64,000 nt of DNA from Caballeronia udeis (lineage in GTDB: Bacteria; Pseudomonadota; Gammaproteobacteria; Burkholderiales; Burkholderiaceae), in the NCBI RefSeq assembly GCF_001544555.2, contig NZ_FCOK02000024.1, positions 47,852 to 111,851 on the forward strand, read 5' to 3'. The position numbers and the translations under genes were made by a program. Numbering within the stretch: the stretch's first letter is position 1; each line of letters begins with the position of its first letter. Of this stretch, positions 51,936 through 60,690 are shown piece by piece. The notes below the pieces were generated by a model that made no database searches, was not told the origin of the DNA, and saw only the letters and a list, made by a program, of their open reading frames with translations.

Positions 51936-53192
51936 ATGGACACGACCAATCGCGTCACCCGAGCGTCCACGCCGGCCAAACACTTCGAGGCCCAGGGTTC
52001 CTGGCTGCTTGTCTTCGTCCTTGCCTATCTCGCGCTCATAGCCGATGGCGCAGACGTCATGATGTACGGCCTGACGCTCACGCGAATCAAGGACGAATTC
52101 GGACTGAGCAATGTCGAGTCAGGGGCGCTGGGAAGTCTGACGCTGTGCGGCATGGCGATTGGCGGCATTATCGGCGGCTGGGCGAGCGATCGTCTGGGCC
52201 GGGTAAGGGTGGTCGTGTGGGCGTTGGCGCTTTTTTCACTTGGCGCCGGCATGCTGGGACTGACGCATAATTTCCTCGAATTCGCGGTGGTGCGATTTGT
52301 CAGTTCGCTGGGCATTGGCTCCATGGTGCTGGTCACCACACTGGTTGCCGAATACGTACCCATGGAACGGCGCTCGCTGATTCTCGGTGCGTTGCAAACC
52401 GGCATCTCGGCTGGTTACATTGTCGTCATCGCGCTGAGCAACTGGATCTTGCCGCACTATGGCTGGCGTACGTTGTACTACGTATCCGCGCTGCCAGTGC
52501 TATTGGCGCTGGCCATAAAATTCTTCGTGCCCGAACCGGCAAGCTGGCTGGCGAGCCGCACTGCCGCGCGCACGAACGAACGCGGGCTTGCCAGGAGTCG
52601 CTATTACCTGATTTTCAGTAATAGGCAATCACGGATGCTGTTCATCCTGTGGACCCTGGCGTCGGTGTTCGCGCTTTCCGGGTTCTATGGCCTGAACAAC
52701 TGGCTGCCTACGTACCTGGAAAAAGAACTGCACATGAAATTCAGTTCGATGGCCGGGTACATGATTGGCACGTATGTGGTCGCGTTCGCGGGAAAGATCG
52801 TCGCCGGGTGGCTCGGTGACCGCTGGAGTCGACGCGGTGTATACGTTCTTGGCTGCATGGGCGCGGCGATCTTTCTTCCCGTGATTATCTTTTGGCACAC
52901 ACGCGAGAACATCATCTATCTCATGTTCCTCTTCGGCTTCATGTACGGCGTGCCGTTGGGGACGATCGGAACCTTCATGTCGGAGAGTTTCACCACCTCA
53001 GTCCGCGGCACGGCTGTAGGCGGCTCTTATAACCTCGGTCGTTTCTGCTCGGGCGCGGCGCCCGTCGTCATCGGTTACCTGGCCACGCAGTTTTCGATCG
53101 GCATCGGTTTCCTGGTGGTCGGTGCCGTGTTCTTTTTAAGCGGTGTAACCGCACTGTTTATTCCCGATCGATTGCATGACACGCAGCGTTAG
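51936..53192 (+). CDS. MFS transporter (aromatic acid:H+ symporter-like)
   Basis: A 418-residue MFS carrier. LIADGADVMMYGLTLTRIKD in the first helix and GGWASDRLGRVRVVVWALAL are typical of the AAHS-like group; FMSESFTTSVRGTAVGGSYN is in the cytoplasmic C-terminal half. The ATG at 51936 begins one base after the GAF gene stop. Two carriers in one operon suggest uptake of two related compounds or uptake plus export of a product. Confidence 0.88.
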   Translation: MDTTNRVTRASTPAKHFEAQGSWLLVFVLAYLALIADGADVMMYGLTLTRIKDEFGLSNVESGALGSLTLCGMAIGGIIGGWASDRLGRVRVVVWALALFSLGAGMLGLTHNFLEFAVVRFVSSLGIGSMVLVTTLVAEYVPMERRSLILGALQTGISAGYIVVIALSNWILPHYGWRTLYYVSALPVLLALAIKFFVPEPASWLASRTAARTNERGLARSRYYLIFSNRQSRMLFILWTLASVFALSGFYGLNNWLPTYLEKELHMKFSSMAGYMIGTYVVAFAGKIVAGWLGDRWSRRGVYVLGCMGAAIFLPVIIFWHTRENIIYLMFLFGFMYGVPLGTIGTFMSESFTTSVRGTAVGGSYNLGRFCSGAAPVVIGYLATQFSIGIGFLVVGAVFFLSGVTALFIPDRLHDTQR

Positions 53193-53222
53193 CCAACTCT
53201 GCCGCCTTAGCGCGACGGAACG

Positions 53223-54317
53223 CTACAGAGTCCCCTCAAATTGCGCGAATTCGATCCAGTTCGGGTTTTTGCCAACCGGATACTGCCCGATCGCCTTGAG
53301 CGCGCCGGTTTGCTTGTCGATGCGATATACGCTCATCTGTGTCGACAATTGTCCTACTGCCAGCAGATAGTTTCCCGACGGATCGATATTGAATCCACGC
53401 GGCTGTTTCTCAGTCGGCCATGTGCCAATTCGCGTGAGCGTGCCCGATTTCTTGTCGACGCGAAACGACGCAAGCGTGCTCGATGTCCGTTCAGATGCAA
53501 ACAGGAAGCGGCCGTCCGGCGTCAGATGAACGTCGGCACCCCAAGGCTTATCGCCAGAAAAGTCTGGCGGGACGATCGAGACAGTTTGCACTGGCTTGGC
53601 TGTGTCATTCGCGGCATCGAAAGCCAGAACATGCAGCTTGCCGTCGAGCTCATCGATCAGATAGGTAAACCGATGATCCGGGGAGAAGACGAAGTGACGC
53701 GGGCCGGATTTCGGCGGTAATGTATATGCGGGCGTCGCATCCGGCGCGAGTTGGCCGGTCACTGCATCGAATTTCAGGCGCAGCCACGCATCGGAGCCGA
53801 GAACAGAGGCAAACACATACCGGTTATCGGGGGCGTTCCTGATTGCATGGGCCATCGGCCCCGTTGGAACGGATTGCTGCGGGTCGCCCGCTAAACCATT
53901 CGTGTCAATGCGATTCACGGAAAGCAGATTGCCGCCGTACGAAGCGGAGAACAAATAGCGGCCCGTAGCGTCGGTGGAGAGGTAGGCCATGCTCTCGGCC
54001 AACGGCGAGGTCTTGAGCAGGATCAGGTGGCCGTCCAGCGGGTTGATCGCAAAACTGAGTACGCGATACGGCTTGGAGCGTAACCCGGCGTAGAGATGAT
54101 GGTGGTCAGGGGAAAGAGCCAGCGGCATGACGGTTCCGCCGACCGGCAGCGTCTCGACCTTCGAAAGTGCGCCATTCGATTGATCGAGCCGGAGCACTGA
54201 AATATCTTCGCTGTCGGCATTCGACACATAGAGGTAGGTTGCTGCTTGCACCGAGCTCATAAGGATGCCGAACGTGAGTGCAGCAGCAATGACGCGCAAG
54301 GTCGTTTTTATTTTCAT
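53223..54317 (-). CDS. Exported lactonase-like beta-propeller protein
   Basis: A 364-residue protein of the 6-phosphogluconolactonase-type seven-bladed propeller family (PF10282). A signal peptide covers about 1-25 (ends VQA), so it acts in the periplasm. Repeats such as YLYVSNADSEDISVLRLD and GRFLFASERTSSTLASFRVD are propeller blades, and PRGFNIDPSGNYLLAVGQLS is near the C-terminus. Because it is exported, sugar-phosphate lactone is an unlikely substrate; another lactone, or no catalysis, is possible. It is convergent with the ggt operon. Confidence 0.85.
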   Translation of the reverse strand: MKIKTTLRVIAAALTFGILMSSVQAATYLYVSNADSEDISVLRLDQSNGALSKVETLPVGGTVMPLALSPDHHHLYAGLRSKPYRVLSFAINPLDGHLILLKTSPLAESMAYLSTDATGRYLFSASYGGNLLSVNRIDTNGLAGDPQQSVPTGPMAHAIRNAPDNRYVFASVLGSDAWLRLKFDAVTGQLAPDATPAYTLPPKSGPRHFVFSPDHRFTYLIDELDGKLHVLAFDAANDTAKPVQTVSIVPPDFSGDKPWGADVHLTPDGRFLFASERTSSTLASFRVDKKSGTLTRIGTWPTEKQPRGFNIDPSGNYLLAVGQLSTQMSVYRIDKQTGALKAIGQYPVGKNPNWIEFAQFEGTL

Positions 54318-54428
54318 GGACGGATTAAATCGGGTGAGGTGTTTCGTCTAGGCGCAGACGTTGGACAGGTCGAAGAAAAGACCGCACGTTCCTGAACATG
54401 CTTGAGAGCAAGCGTATTCTTAAGCTGC

Positions 54429-55982
54429 TTACTCGCTCAATTGAAAGGCCGCTACCGCGTCGGCCATTTGTTTCGCCTGCTGTTCGAGCGAACTGGCAGC
54501 CGCAGCCGCTTGTTCCACCAACGCTGCGTTCTGCTGGGTCACCTGATCCATCTGGCTGACCGCCTTTCCCACTTGAGCGATACCCTCGCTCTGCTCAAGG
54601 CTCGCCGCTGTAATTTCGTTCATCAGACTGGCGACCTTTTGAACCGCGTCGACAATCTCGGTCATGGTGTTGCCCGCTTGCACGACCAGGCCATTACCCA
54701 GCTGTACGTCATGCACCGATGTCCCGATCAACGTCTTGATCTCTTTAGCCGCATTCGCACTGCGTTGCGCGAGCGTGCGCACTTCCGTTGCCACCACGGC
54801 GAAACCGCGTCCATGCTCTCCGGCCCGTGCCGATTCCACCGCGGCGTTGAGTGCCAGGATATTCGTCTGGAACGCGATGCCGTCGATCATGCCGGTGATC
54901 TCGGCGATCCTGTTGGAGCTCGTGCTGATGGCATTCATCGTGGCAACTGCACGCCCGACTACTTCGCCTCCGCGTTGCGCCACGCCGGTGGCTGTCGCCG
55001 CCAGCTTGCTCGCCTGTTGAGCGTTGTCGGCGTTCTGTTTGACTGTCGAGGTCAGTTCTTCCATGCTCGCAGCCGTTTCTTCGAGCGACGCCGATTGCTC
55101 TTCCGTCCGGCTCGATAAATCTATGTTGCCCGCGGCGATCTCGCGCGCGCCGGTATTGATCGCGTCGCAATTCGAGCGCACGTTCATCACGGTGTCCGAC
55201 AGGCCGAGCTGCATTCGGCGCATGGCATCGAACAGTTGCCCGATTTCGTTGCGGCCGCTTTGCGGAATCACGCTCGTGAGATCGTTCGCGGCAATCTGGT
55301 CGAGAGAGGCAACGGCCCGCTTCAGCGGGTCGATCACGATGCGCCGAAGCGCGAGATGAGTGACCGCGATCAGGCAAAGCGCTCCGATCACGCCGATGAC
55401 CACCAGGGTGATCACCCATCCATGTTCGCGTTCGCCCTGCGCCAGGGTGTCTTTCATCAAGGAGTTCGAGAGATTCTGAAAGGCTTCGACGTTCGATGAA
55501 TATTTTGCGCCTGCGCCCGTTATTTCCTTGTCGTTGATCGCGGCATACGCGGTTGTGTCACCACCGCGCAGGGCCTCGCTTGCTTTTGTTAGCAGGGCCG
55601 CCAGAACATTCGACGACTCGACAAGCGATCGCTGTAGCGTCTCATCCCGACCGGCGAAACCAGGCGCGTCGCGAAATGTGCTTGTTTCAGCGGCGGCCCG
55701 ATCGAAAGTGACCTGCGCGCTTTTCAAGGCTGAGTCGCGCGTGGCGGTGTCATTGCGCTCCTTGAGCGCGGAATAAGCACGCGTGAGCGCCGCACGCGTG
55801 CGTGTCGTGTCCTTATAACCGTCGTTGACCAGGATTTCCTGTTCGGCGATTTGATGCAGGCGACGGGCGTTGTCGTTTGCGCGGCCGAGCATAAGCACTC
55901 CCACGATCGCGCCCACAACGATCATTGAGGCGAATACGAAAAGCACCACTAGCAGGTTGGAGCGGATTGTCACGTTTCGCAT
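54429..55982 (-). CDS. Methyl-accepting chemotaxis protein
   Basis: A 517-residue chemoreceptor. Membrane segment 1 lies at about 10-32 (SNLLVVLFVFASMIVVGAIV), followed by a four-helix sensor domain, membrane segment 2 near 190-210 (VITLVVIGVIGALCLIAVTH), HAMP, and the signalling helices with FQTNILALNAAVESARAGEH then GRGFAVVATEVRTLAQRS. No NWETF tether is present. The ATG at 55982 was chosen because it abuts the first helix; no ribosome site is strong. It is next to the aldarate cluster, so a sugar acid ligand is possible but unproven. Confidence 0.9.
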   Translation of the reverse strand: MRNVTIRSNLLVVLFVFASMIVVGAIVGVLMLGRANDNARRLHQIAEQEILVNDGYKDTTRTRAALTRAYSALKERNDTATRDSALKSAQVTFDRAAAETSTFRDAPGFAGRDETLQRSLVESSNVLAALLTKASEALRGGDTTAYAAINDKEITGAGAKYSSNVEAFQNLSNSLMKDTLAQGEREHGWVITLVVIGVIGALCLIAVTHLALRRIVIDPLKRAVASLDQIAANDLTSVIPQSGRNEIGQLFDAMRRMQLGLSDTVMNVRSNCDAINTGAREIAAGNIDLSSRTEEQSASLEETAASMEELTSTVKQNADNAQQASKLAATATGVAQRGGEVVGRAVATMNAISTSSNRIAEITGMIDGIAFQTNILALNAAVESARAGEHGRGFAVVATEVRTLAQRSANAAKEIKTLIGTSVHDVQLGNGLVVQAGNTMTEIVDAVQKVASLMNEITAASLEQSEGIAQVGKAVSQMDQVTQQNAALVEQAAAAASSLEQQAKQMADAVAAFQLSE

Positions 55983-56074
55983 ATTTTTAGTTTGGATGGT
56001 CGACCTTACTGGGTTAACGGCGGGCCATGGTTGAACTTGACCCATGCGCCGCCATTGCACCCTGATGCAAGGTC

Positions 56075-57445
56075 TTAAGGGTTGGTTCCGGCAGCTAACG
56101 GAGCACGCAGTTCGACCCGCTCGATCTTCTTGACGATAACCAGATAGCTGAACACGGTGAGAAGCGCGTTAATACCGACGAACACCAGTGCGCCGTTGAA
56201 GGATCCGGTCTTGGCAACGAGATAACCAATCACGATCGGCGTCACGATGCCTGCGACATTGCCGAACATGTTGAAGATCGCACCGGACACGCCAATCACC
56301 TCCTTGGGCGATGTGTCCGCGACCACCGCCCAGCCGAGCGCACCAATACCTTTCCCAAAGAAAGCCAGCGACATCAGCGCGACGACAACCCAGTCTGTCG
56401 TCACATAGTTGCATCCGATGATGCACACGGATAAAAGCATGCCGCCAACGATCGGGACCTTCCGCGCAATCGTCAACGAATGACCGCGCCGGATCAGCGC
56501 ATCTGAAAAGACCCCGCCGAGCACGCCTCCCGTAAAGCCGCAGATCGCGGGCAATGAGGCGGTGAGTCCGGCTTGCAGGATGGTCATGCCACGGGCCTGG
56601 ACGAGGTAGATCGGAAACCACGTCAGGAAGAAGTAGGTCAGGACGTTGATGCAATACTGGGCCAGGTACACGCCAAGGAGCATGCGGTTCGACATCAACT
56701 GGCGCACATAAAACCAGGTTCCGGGGCTGCCCGCATTGGCATAGGCAGTCTTTCTTTGCGGATGAACCAGGCCACCGCCGTTCTCTATGTGCTCGAGTTC
56801 GGCCTTGTTGACACGAGGGTGATCGCTCGGGTTCTTCATGACCTTGAGCCACGTCAGGGCAAGCGCAATCCCTGCGACACCCATTACCAGATAAACGTTT
56901 TGCCATCCGAACGAATGGGTGATCCAGGCCATGAGCGGCGTGAAGATAACCGCAGCGAAATACTGGGCCGAGTTGAAGATGGCCGAGGCGGTGCCGCGCT
57001 CGGCGGTCGGAAACCAGCTTGCCACCACCTTCGCGTTTGCGGGGAAGGCGGGTGCTTCGGCCATGCCCATCGCAAAACGCAACACGAACAATGCAATGAC
57101 GGCAGCGCCCGCGCTGCCCGCGAGACCGATCGAGCTTTGCAGCAGGGTGAAAAGTGACCACAGGAAAATGCTTGCGGCATACATGCGGCGGGCGCCGAAA
57201 CGGTCGAGCAACCAGCCGGCCGGTAGCTGCGACAACACATAAGCCCAGCTAAATGCGGAGAAGATGTAACCCATGCGAATCGCGTCCAAGCCAAATTCGC
57301 TGCGCATGGCTGAGCCGGTGATCGACAGTGTGGCGCGATCGGCGTAGTTGAGTGTGGTGATGATGAAGATCATCAGCAAGATCAGGTACCGGACGTTCGT
57401 GCGCTTGGCGATGCCGGCAATGCTTGCAGAGCGGCTTGATTGCAT
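56075..57445 (-). CDS. MFS transporter, glucarate/galactarate type (anion:cation symporter)
   Basis: A 456-residue carrier of the GudP/GarP-like group. RYLILLMIFIITTLNYADRA is the first helix signature, and QLPAGWLLDRFGARRMYAAS and FVLRFAMGMAEAPAFPANAK follow. GGAGA lies about eight bases before the ATG at 57445. Together with kdgD and garD next to it, import of galactarate or glucarate is very likely. It is on the same strand as kdgD, 235 bp downstream of it. Confidence 0.9.
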   Translation of the reverse strand: MQSSRSASIAGIAKRTNVRYLILLMIFIITTLNYADRATLSITGSAMRSEFGLDAIRMGYIFSAFSWAYVLSQLPAGWLLDRFGARRMYAASIFLWSLFTLLQSSIGLAGSAGAAVIALFVLRFAMGMAEAPAFPANAKVVASWFPTAERGTASAIFNSAQYFAAVIFTPLMAWITHSFGWQNVYLVMGVAGIALALTWLKVMKNPSDHPRVNKAELEHIENGGGLVHPQRKTAYANAGSPGTWFYVRQLMSNRMLLGVYLAQYCINVLTYFFLTWFPIYLVQARGMTILQAGLTASLPAICGFTGGVLGGVFSDALIRRGHSLTIARKVPIVGGMLLSVCIIGCNYVTTDWVVVALMSLAFFGKGIGALGWAVVADTSPKEVIGVSGAIFNMFGNVAGIVTPIVIGYLVAKTGSFNGALVFVGINALLTVFSYLVIVKKIERVELRAPLAAGTNP

Positions 57446-57680
57446 GGTGTGTCTCCGATCGTTCCAGCTGGATAGCATTGAAATATCGATGCGCGGGACT
57501 GTCCGTGACGCTGGCGACCGTGTGGGTCGTTTTGCACGAATGCCGGAATCAATAAATCAATGCTTCGTTGCTTTTAGGAAAAGTGCCGGGCGCGAATGCG
57601 TTGCCGGCACTTTTCGTTTGTCACTGCATGCTCATGCTCCATAAGCAGTTGCACTGCTCTTGAGCGATCTGCTTATCGGG

Positions 57681-58598
57681 CTATTGCGCGCCCAGTTTCT
57701 TGATGAGCACGTCGAGCCGGGCCATTTCGTCTTCGTCGAGATCGGTGAGCGGGGCGCGCACCGGGCCTGCGCCGTGGCCGACAAGCTTGGCGCCCGCCTT
57801 GACGATGCTTACCGCATAACCGGCACGACGGTTGCGAATGGCGAGATACGGCAGGAAGAACTCATCGATCAGCTTGCCGACCGTTGCGTGATCGTCCGCC
57901 GAGATCGCCCGATAGAAGTCCATTGCGGTCTTCGGAATGAAATTGAACACTGCCGACGAATACACTGGCACACCGAGTGCCTTGTATGCGGCTGCGTAGA
58001 CTTCAGCAGTCGGCAGGCCGCCGAGGTACGCGAAGCGATCGCCCAGGCGGCGGCGGATTGTCACCATGTTCTCGATCTCGCCTACGCCGTCCTTGAAGCC
58101 GATCAGGTTGGGGCAACGGTCAGCCAGTTGCTCGAGCACGTCGGCGTTAAGCTTTGAATTGGCGCGGTTGTAGACAATCACGCCGATGTCTTTCACCGCC
58201 TTGCACACCTGTTCAACGTGCGCGGCGATGCCTTCCGGACAGGCTTCCGTCAGGTAATGTGGCATCAGCAAGACACCGTTTGCTCCCAACCGCTGCGCTT
58301 CCTGCGCGTACTCTATTGCCACGCGCGTGGGGCCGCCGGCACCGGCGAGTATGGGCACTTTGCCCTGGCAGGTTTCGACAGCAGTGCGGATTACGTTCGA
58401 GTAATCGGTTTTAGTCAGAGAAAAGAATTCCCCCGTTCCACCTGCGGCGAACAGGGCAGTTGCGCCGTAAGGCGCAAGCCATTCGAGGCGCGCGGCGTAG
58501 GTATCGGCGCGAAAGTCGCCTTGCTCGTCAAAGTCGGTGACAGGGAAGGACAGCAGGCCATCCGACACGATTTGCTTGAGTTCTTGCGGTGTTGTCAT
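57681..58598 (-). CDS. kdgD: 5-dehydro-4-deoxyglucarate dehydratase
   Basis: A 304-residue DapA-family lyase. The Schiff-base lysine is Lys169 in NLIGFKDGVGEIENM, with Tyr143 in VIVYNRANSK. AAGGTGEFFSLTKTDYSNVI is the KdgD-type active-site entry. It converts the product of galactarate or glucarate dehydratase into 2,5-dioxopentanoate (alpha-ketoglutarate semialdehyde) with loss of CO2 and water. The ATG at 58598 is preferred for family length; an ATG at 58613 adds five residues. It is divergent from garD, with mirrored elements between them. No dioxopentanoate dehydrogenase gene is in the window. Confidence 0.93.
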   Translation of the reverse strand: MTTPQELKQIVSDGLLSFPVTDFDEQGDFRADTYAARLEWLAPYGATALFAAGGTGEFFSLTKTDYSNVIRTAVETCQGKVPILAGAGGPTRVAIEYAQEAQRLGANGVLLMPHYLTEACPEGIAAHVEQVCKAVKDIGVIVYNRANSKLNADVLEQLADRCPNLIGFKDGVGEIENMVTIRRRLGDRFAYLGGLPTAEVYAAAYKALGVPVYSSAVFNFIPKTAMDFYRAISADDHATVGKLIDEFFLPYLAIRNRRAGYAVSIVKAGAKLVGHGAGPVRAPLTDLDEDEMARLDVLIKKLGAQ

Positions 58599-58630
58599 GA
58601 GTAAAGCGTCCAAATTCTCTTAATTGTTAG

Positions 58631-58648
58631 TCATCGTACAACATTTGC
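58631..58648 (+). promoter_or_regulatory. Mirrored regulatory element A (kdgD side)
   Basis: TCATCGTACAACATTTGC, which matches the reverse complement of element B in 15 of 18 positions. It lies 32 bp before the kdgD start. Adding a G in front gives a 13-mer core (58630-58642) with only one difference from B. Confidence 0.6.
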
Positions 58649-58717
58649 AGTGTGCTTTCAAATAGAACGCTGTAGGTACTGATACTACTGCATTGTTGTC
58701 GATTTGCGTGGCAAAAT

Positions 58718-58729
58718 GATTGCGCAATC
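58718..58729. promoter_or_regulatory. Candidate LacI-family operator
   Basis: GATTGCGCAATC is a perfect 12-bp palindrome with a central CG, the form typical of LacI-family operators. It overlaps element B and lies 62 bp before garD. The LacI-type gene at 60691 is the likely binder. Confidence 0.45.
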
Positions 58730-58741
58730 GTTGTATGATGA
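58724..58741 (-). promoter_or_regulatory. Mirrored regulatory element B (garD side)
   Basis: GCAATCGTTGTATGATGA, the reverse complement of element A with three differences, 50 bp before garD. The 13-mer cores of A and B are exactly 100 bp apart. Confidence 0.6.
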
Positions 58742-58791
58742 CAGATGTTGTAAGAGGCAATGTTTAAATAATCTGGAAAAGGATGAGTCGA

Positions 58792-60381
58792 ATGGAGCAA
58801 GCCCCTCTCTACATCCGCGTTCACCCGCAGGACAACGTCGCCATTGTTGTCAATGACGGCGGCCTCCCGGGGCGAGCGGTCTTTCCAGACGGTCTCGTGT
58901 TGCGCGAGCGTGTGCCTCAGGGTCACAAGGTCGCGCTCGCGGATCTCGCCGAGGGCGCCGAAGTCATCCGCTATAACGTTGTGATCGGGTATGCGCTCAA
59001 GGCGCTGCCCAAGGGCAGCTGGATCAACGAGCACGTGATTCGCATGCCAGATCCGCCGGGGCTTGAAGGCTTGCCCATCGCGACGGTTAAAGCGCCGGCG
59101 ATGCCGCTCCTTGAGGGTTTCACCTTCGAGGGGTATCGAAATGCGGACGGTTCAGTCGGGTCACGCAATATCCTTGCGATTACGACGACCGTCCAATGCG
59201 TGGCCGACGTAGTCGAGCATGCGGTCGTGCGGATCAAGGCCGAACTGCTGCCGCGTTACCCCAACGTCGACGATGTCGTTGGCCTCGGACACACCTATGG
59301 ATGCGGTGTCGCTATCGATGCACCGGATGCAATGGTGCCCATCCGCACGGTTCGCAACATCAGCCTGAATCCGAACTTCGGCGGAGAAGTGATGATGGTG
59401 AGCCTCGGTTGCGAAAAGCTGCAGCCGGAGCGGCTGATGCCGCCGGGGACGATTCCGATCGCGACCGTTGACAACGTCGACGACGTGGCCGACATCGGCG
59501 AGCTCGCGCATGACTTGAACGGCGATGTCGTGGTCCTGCAGGACGATGCCCATGTCGGCTTCCAGTCGATGATCGACTCGATCATGAAGATGGCCGAGGG
59601 TCACCTCCAAAGGCTCAATAACCGACGCCGCGAAACCTGTCCGGCGGCCGATCTCGTGGTCGGCGTGCAGTGCGGCGGCAGCGATGCATTCTCGGGACTC
59701 ACGGCCAACCCGGCGGTCGGATTTGCCACCGACCTTCTGGTTCGCGCAGGCGCCACCGTCATGTTCTCCGAGGTGACGGAAGTTCGTGACGGCGTTGACC
59801 AGTTGACCAGTCGCGCGGCCACGCCGGAAGTGGCGGAGGCGATTATCCGCGAGATGCGCTGGTACGACGATTACCTGCAACGTGGCAGCGCTGATCGCAG
59901 CGCGAATACGACACCGGGTAATAAGAAGGGCGGGTTGTCGAACATCGTCGAAAAGGCGATGGGCTCGATTATCAAATCGGGTAACGCTGCCATTTCGGGG
60001 GTGCTGTCTCCTGGCGAGAAAGTGAAGCAGAAGGGTTTGATCTACGCGGCGACACCGGCGAGCGATTTTATTTGCGGAACGCTGCAACTCGCGGCAGGTA
60101 TCAACCTGCATGTCTTCACGACCGGACGTGGCACGCCATACAGTCTGGCCGAGGTGCCGGTCATCAAGGTTGCAACACGCTCGGACCTGGCGCGCCGCTG
60201 GCATGACTTGATGGACATCAACGCCGGCACCATCGCAACAGGAGACGCGACCATCGAAGACGTCGGCTGGGAGTTATTTCGGCTGATGCTCGAAGTAGCG
60301 AGTGGCCGCAAGCAAACGTGCGCGGAAAAACTGAAGCTGCATAACGCCCTTGTTCTGTTCAATCCGGCTCCAGTGACCTGA
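58792..60381 (+). CDS. garD: Galactarate dehydratase
   Basis: A 529-residue UxaA/GarD-family enzyme. An N-terminal SAF-like domain (about 1-95) is followed by the catalytic part with GFTFEGYRNADGSVGSRNIL, GLGHTYGCGVAIDAPDA, VVGVQCGGSDAFSGLTANPA and TPASDFICGTLQLAAGINLH. It dehydrates galactarate to 5-dehydro-4-deoxyglucarate, the KdgD substrate. AAAGGA lies eight bases before the ATG at 58792; the ATG at 58783 overlaps that site and is less likely. A close relative acting on other sugar acids is possible. Confidence 0.92.
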   Translation: MEQAPLYIRVHPQDNVAIVVNDGGLPGRAVFPDGLVLRERVPQGHKVALADLAEGAEVIRYNVVIGYALKALPKGSWINEHVIRMPDPPGLEGLPIATVKAPAMPLLEGFTFEGYRNADGSVGSRNILAITTTVQCVADVVEHAVVRIKAELLPRYPNVDDVVGLGHTYGCGVAIDAPDAMVPIRTVRNISLNPNFGGEVMMVSLGCEKLQPERLMPPGTIPIATVDNVDDVADIGELAHDLNGDVVVLQDDAHVGFQSMIDSIMKMAEGHLQRLNNRRRETCPAADLVVGVQCGGSDAFSGLTANPAVGFATDLLVRAGATVMFSEVTEVRDGVDQLTSRAATPEVAEAIIREMRWYDDYLQRGSADRSANTTPGNKKGGLSNIVEKAMGSIIKSGNAAISGVLSPGEKVKQKGLIYAATPASDFICGTLQLAAGINLHVFTTGRGTPYSLAEVPVIKVATRSDLARRWHDLMDINAGTIATGDATIEDVGWELFRLMLEVASGRKQTCAEKLKLHNALVLFNPAPVT

Positions 60382-60464
60382 TGGCGGCCAGCAAGCAGTA
60401 GTACAGACTGTTTGAAACGACGTCTCGGATAGCGCTGCACGCGCAGTGCCATCGAGGAGGAGAC

Positions 60465-60662
60465 ATGAAATCCCGCTATCGGTGGGTGGTGGCCGCGCTG
60501 TTGTTTTTTGCCGGCGTGCTCAATTATCTCGATCGCGCAGCGCTGTCCGTCGTCGCGCCAATCATCGACCGCAGCAGGGGGCGTCAGATGCCATTGGCTG
60601 ACGGGATGGACCGACTGATGGCTGTGCCCGGGAAACACTGGGATAACAGTGGTAGACGTTAG
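60465..60662 (+). pseudogene. Truncated MFS transporter stump
   Basis: A strong GAGGAGGAG ribosome site precedes MKSRYRWVVAALLFFAGVLN and YLDRAALSVVAPIIDRS, the standard first helix of an aldarate-type MFS carrier. After residue 37 the homology stops, the frame continues with unrelated residues and ends at 60662. More than 90 percent of the expected carrier is missing. The deletion joins it to the leader of the LacI gene. It probably once encoded a second galactarate carrier of the operon. Confidence 0.75.
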
Positions 60663-60690
60663 AATCGCCAGCGTTACCGAAGAGGTCGGG

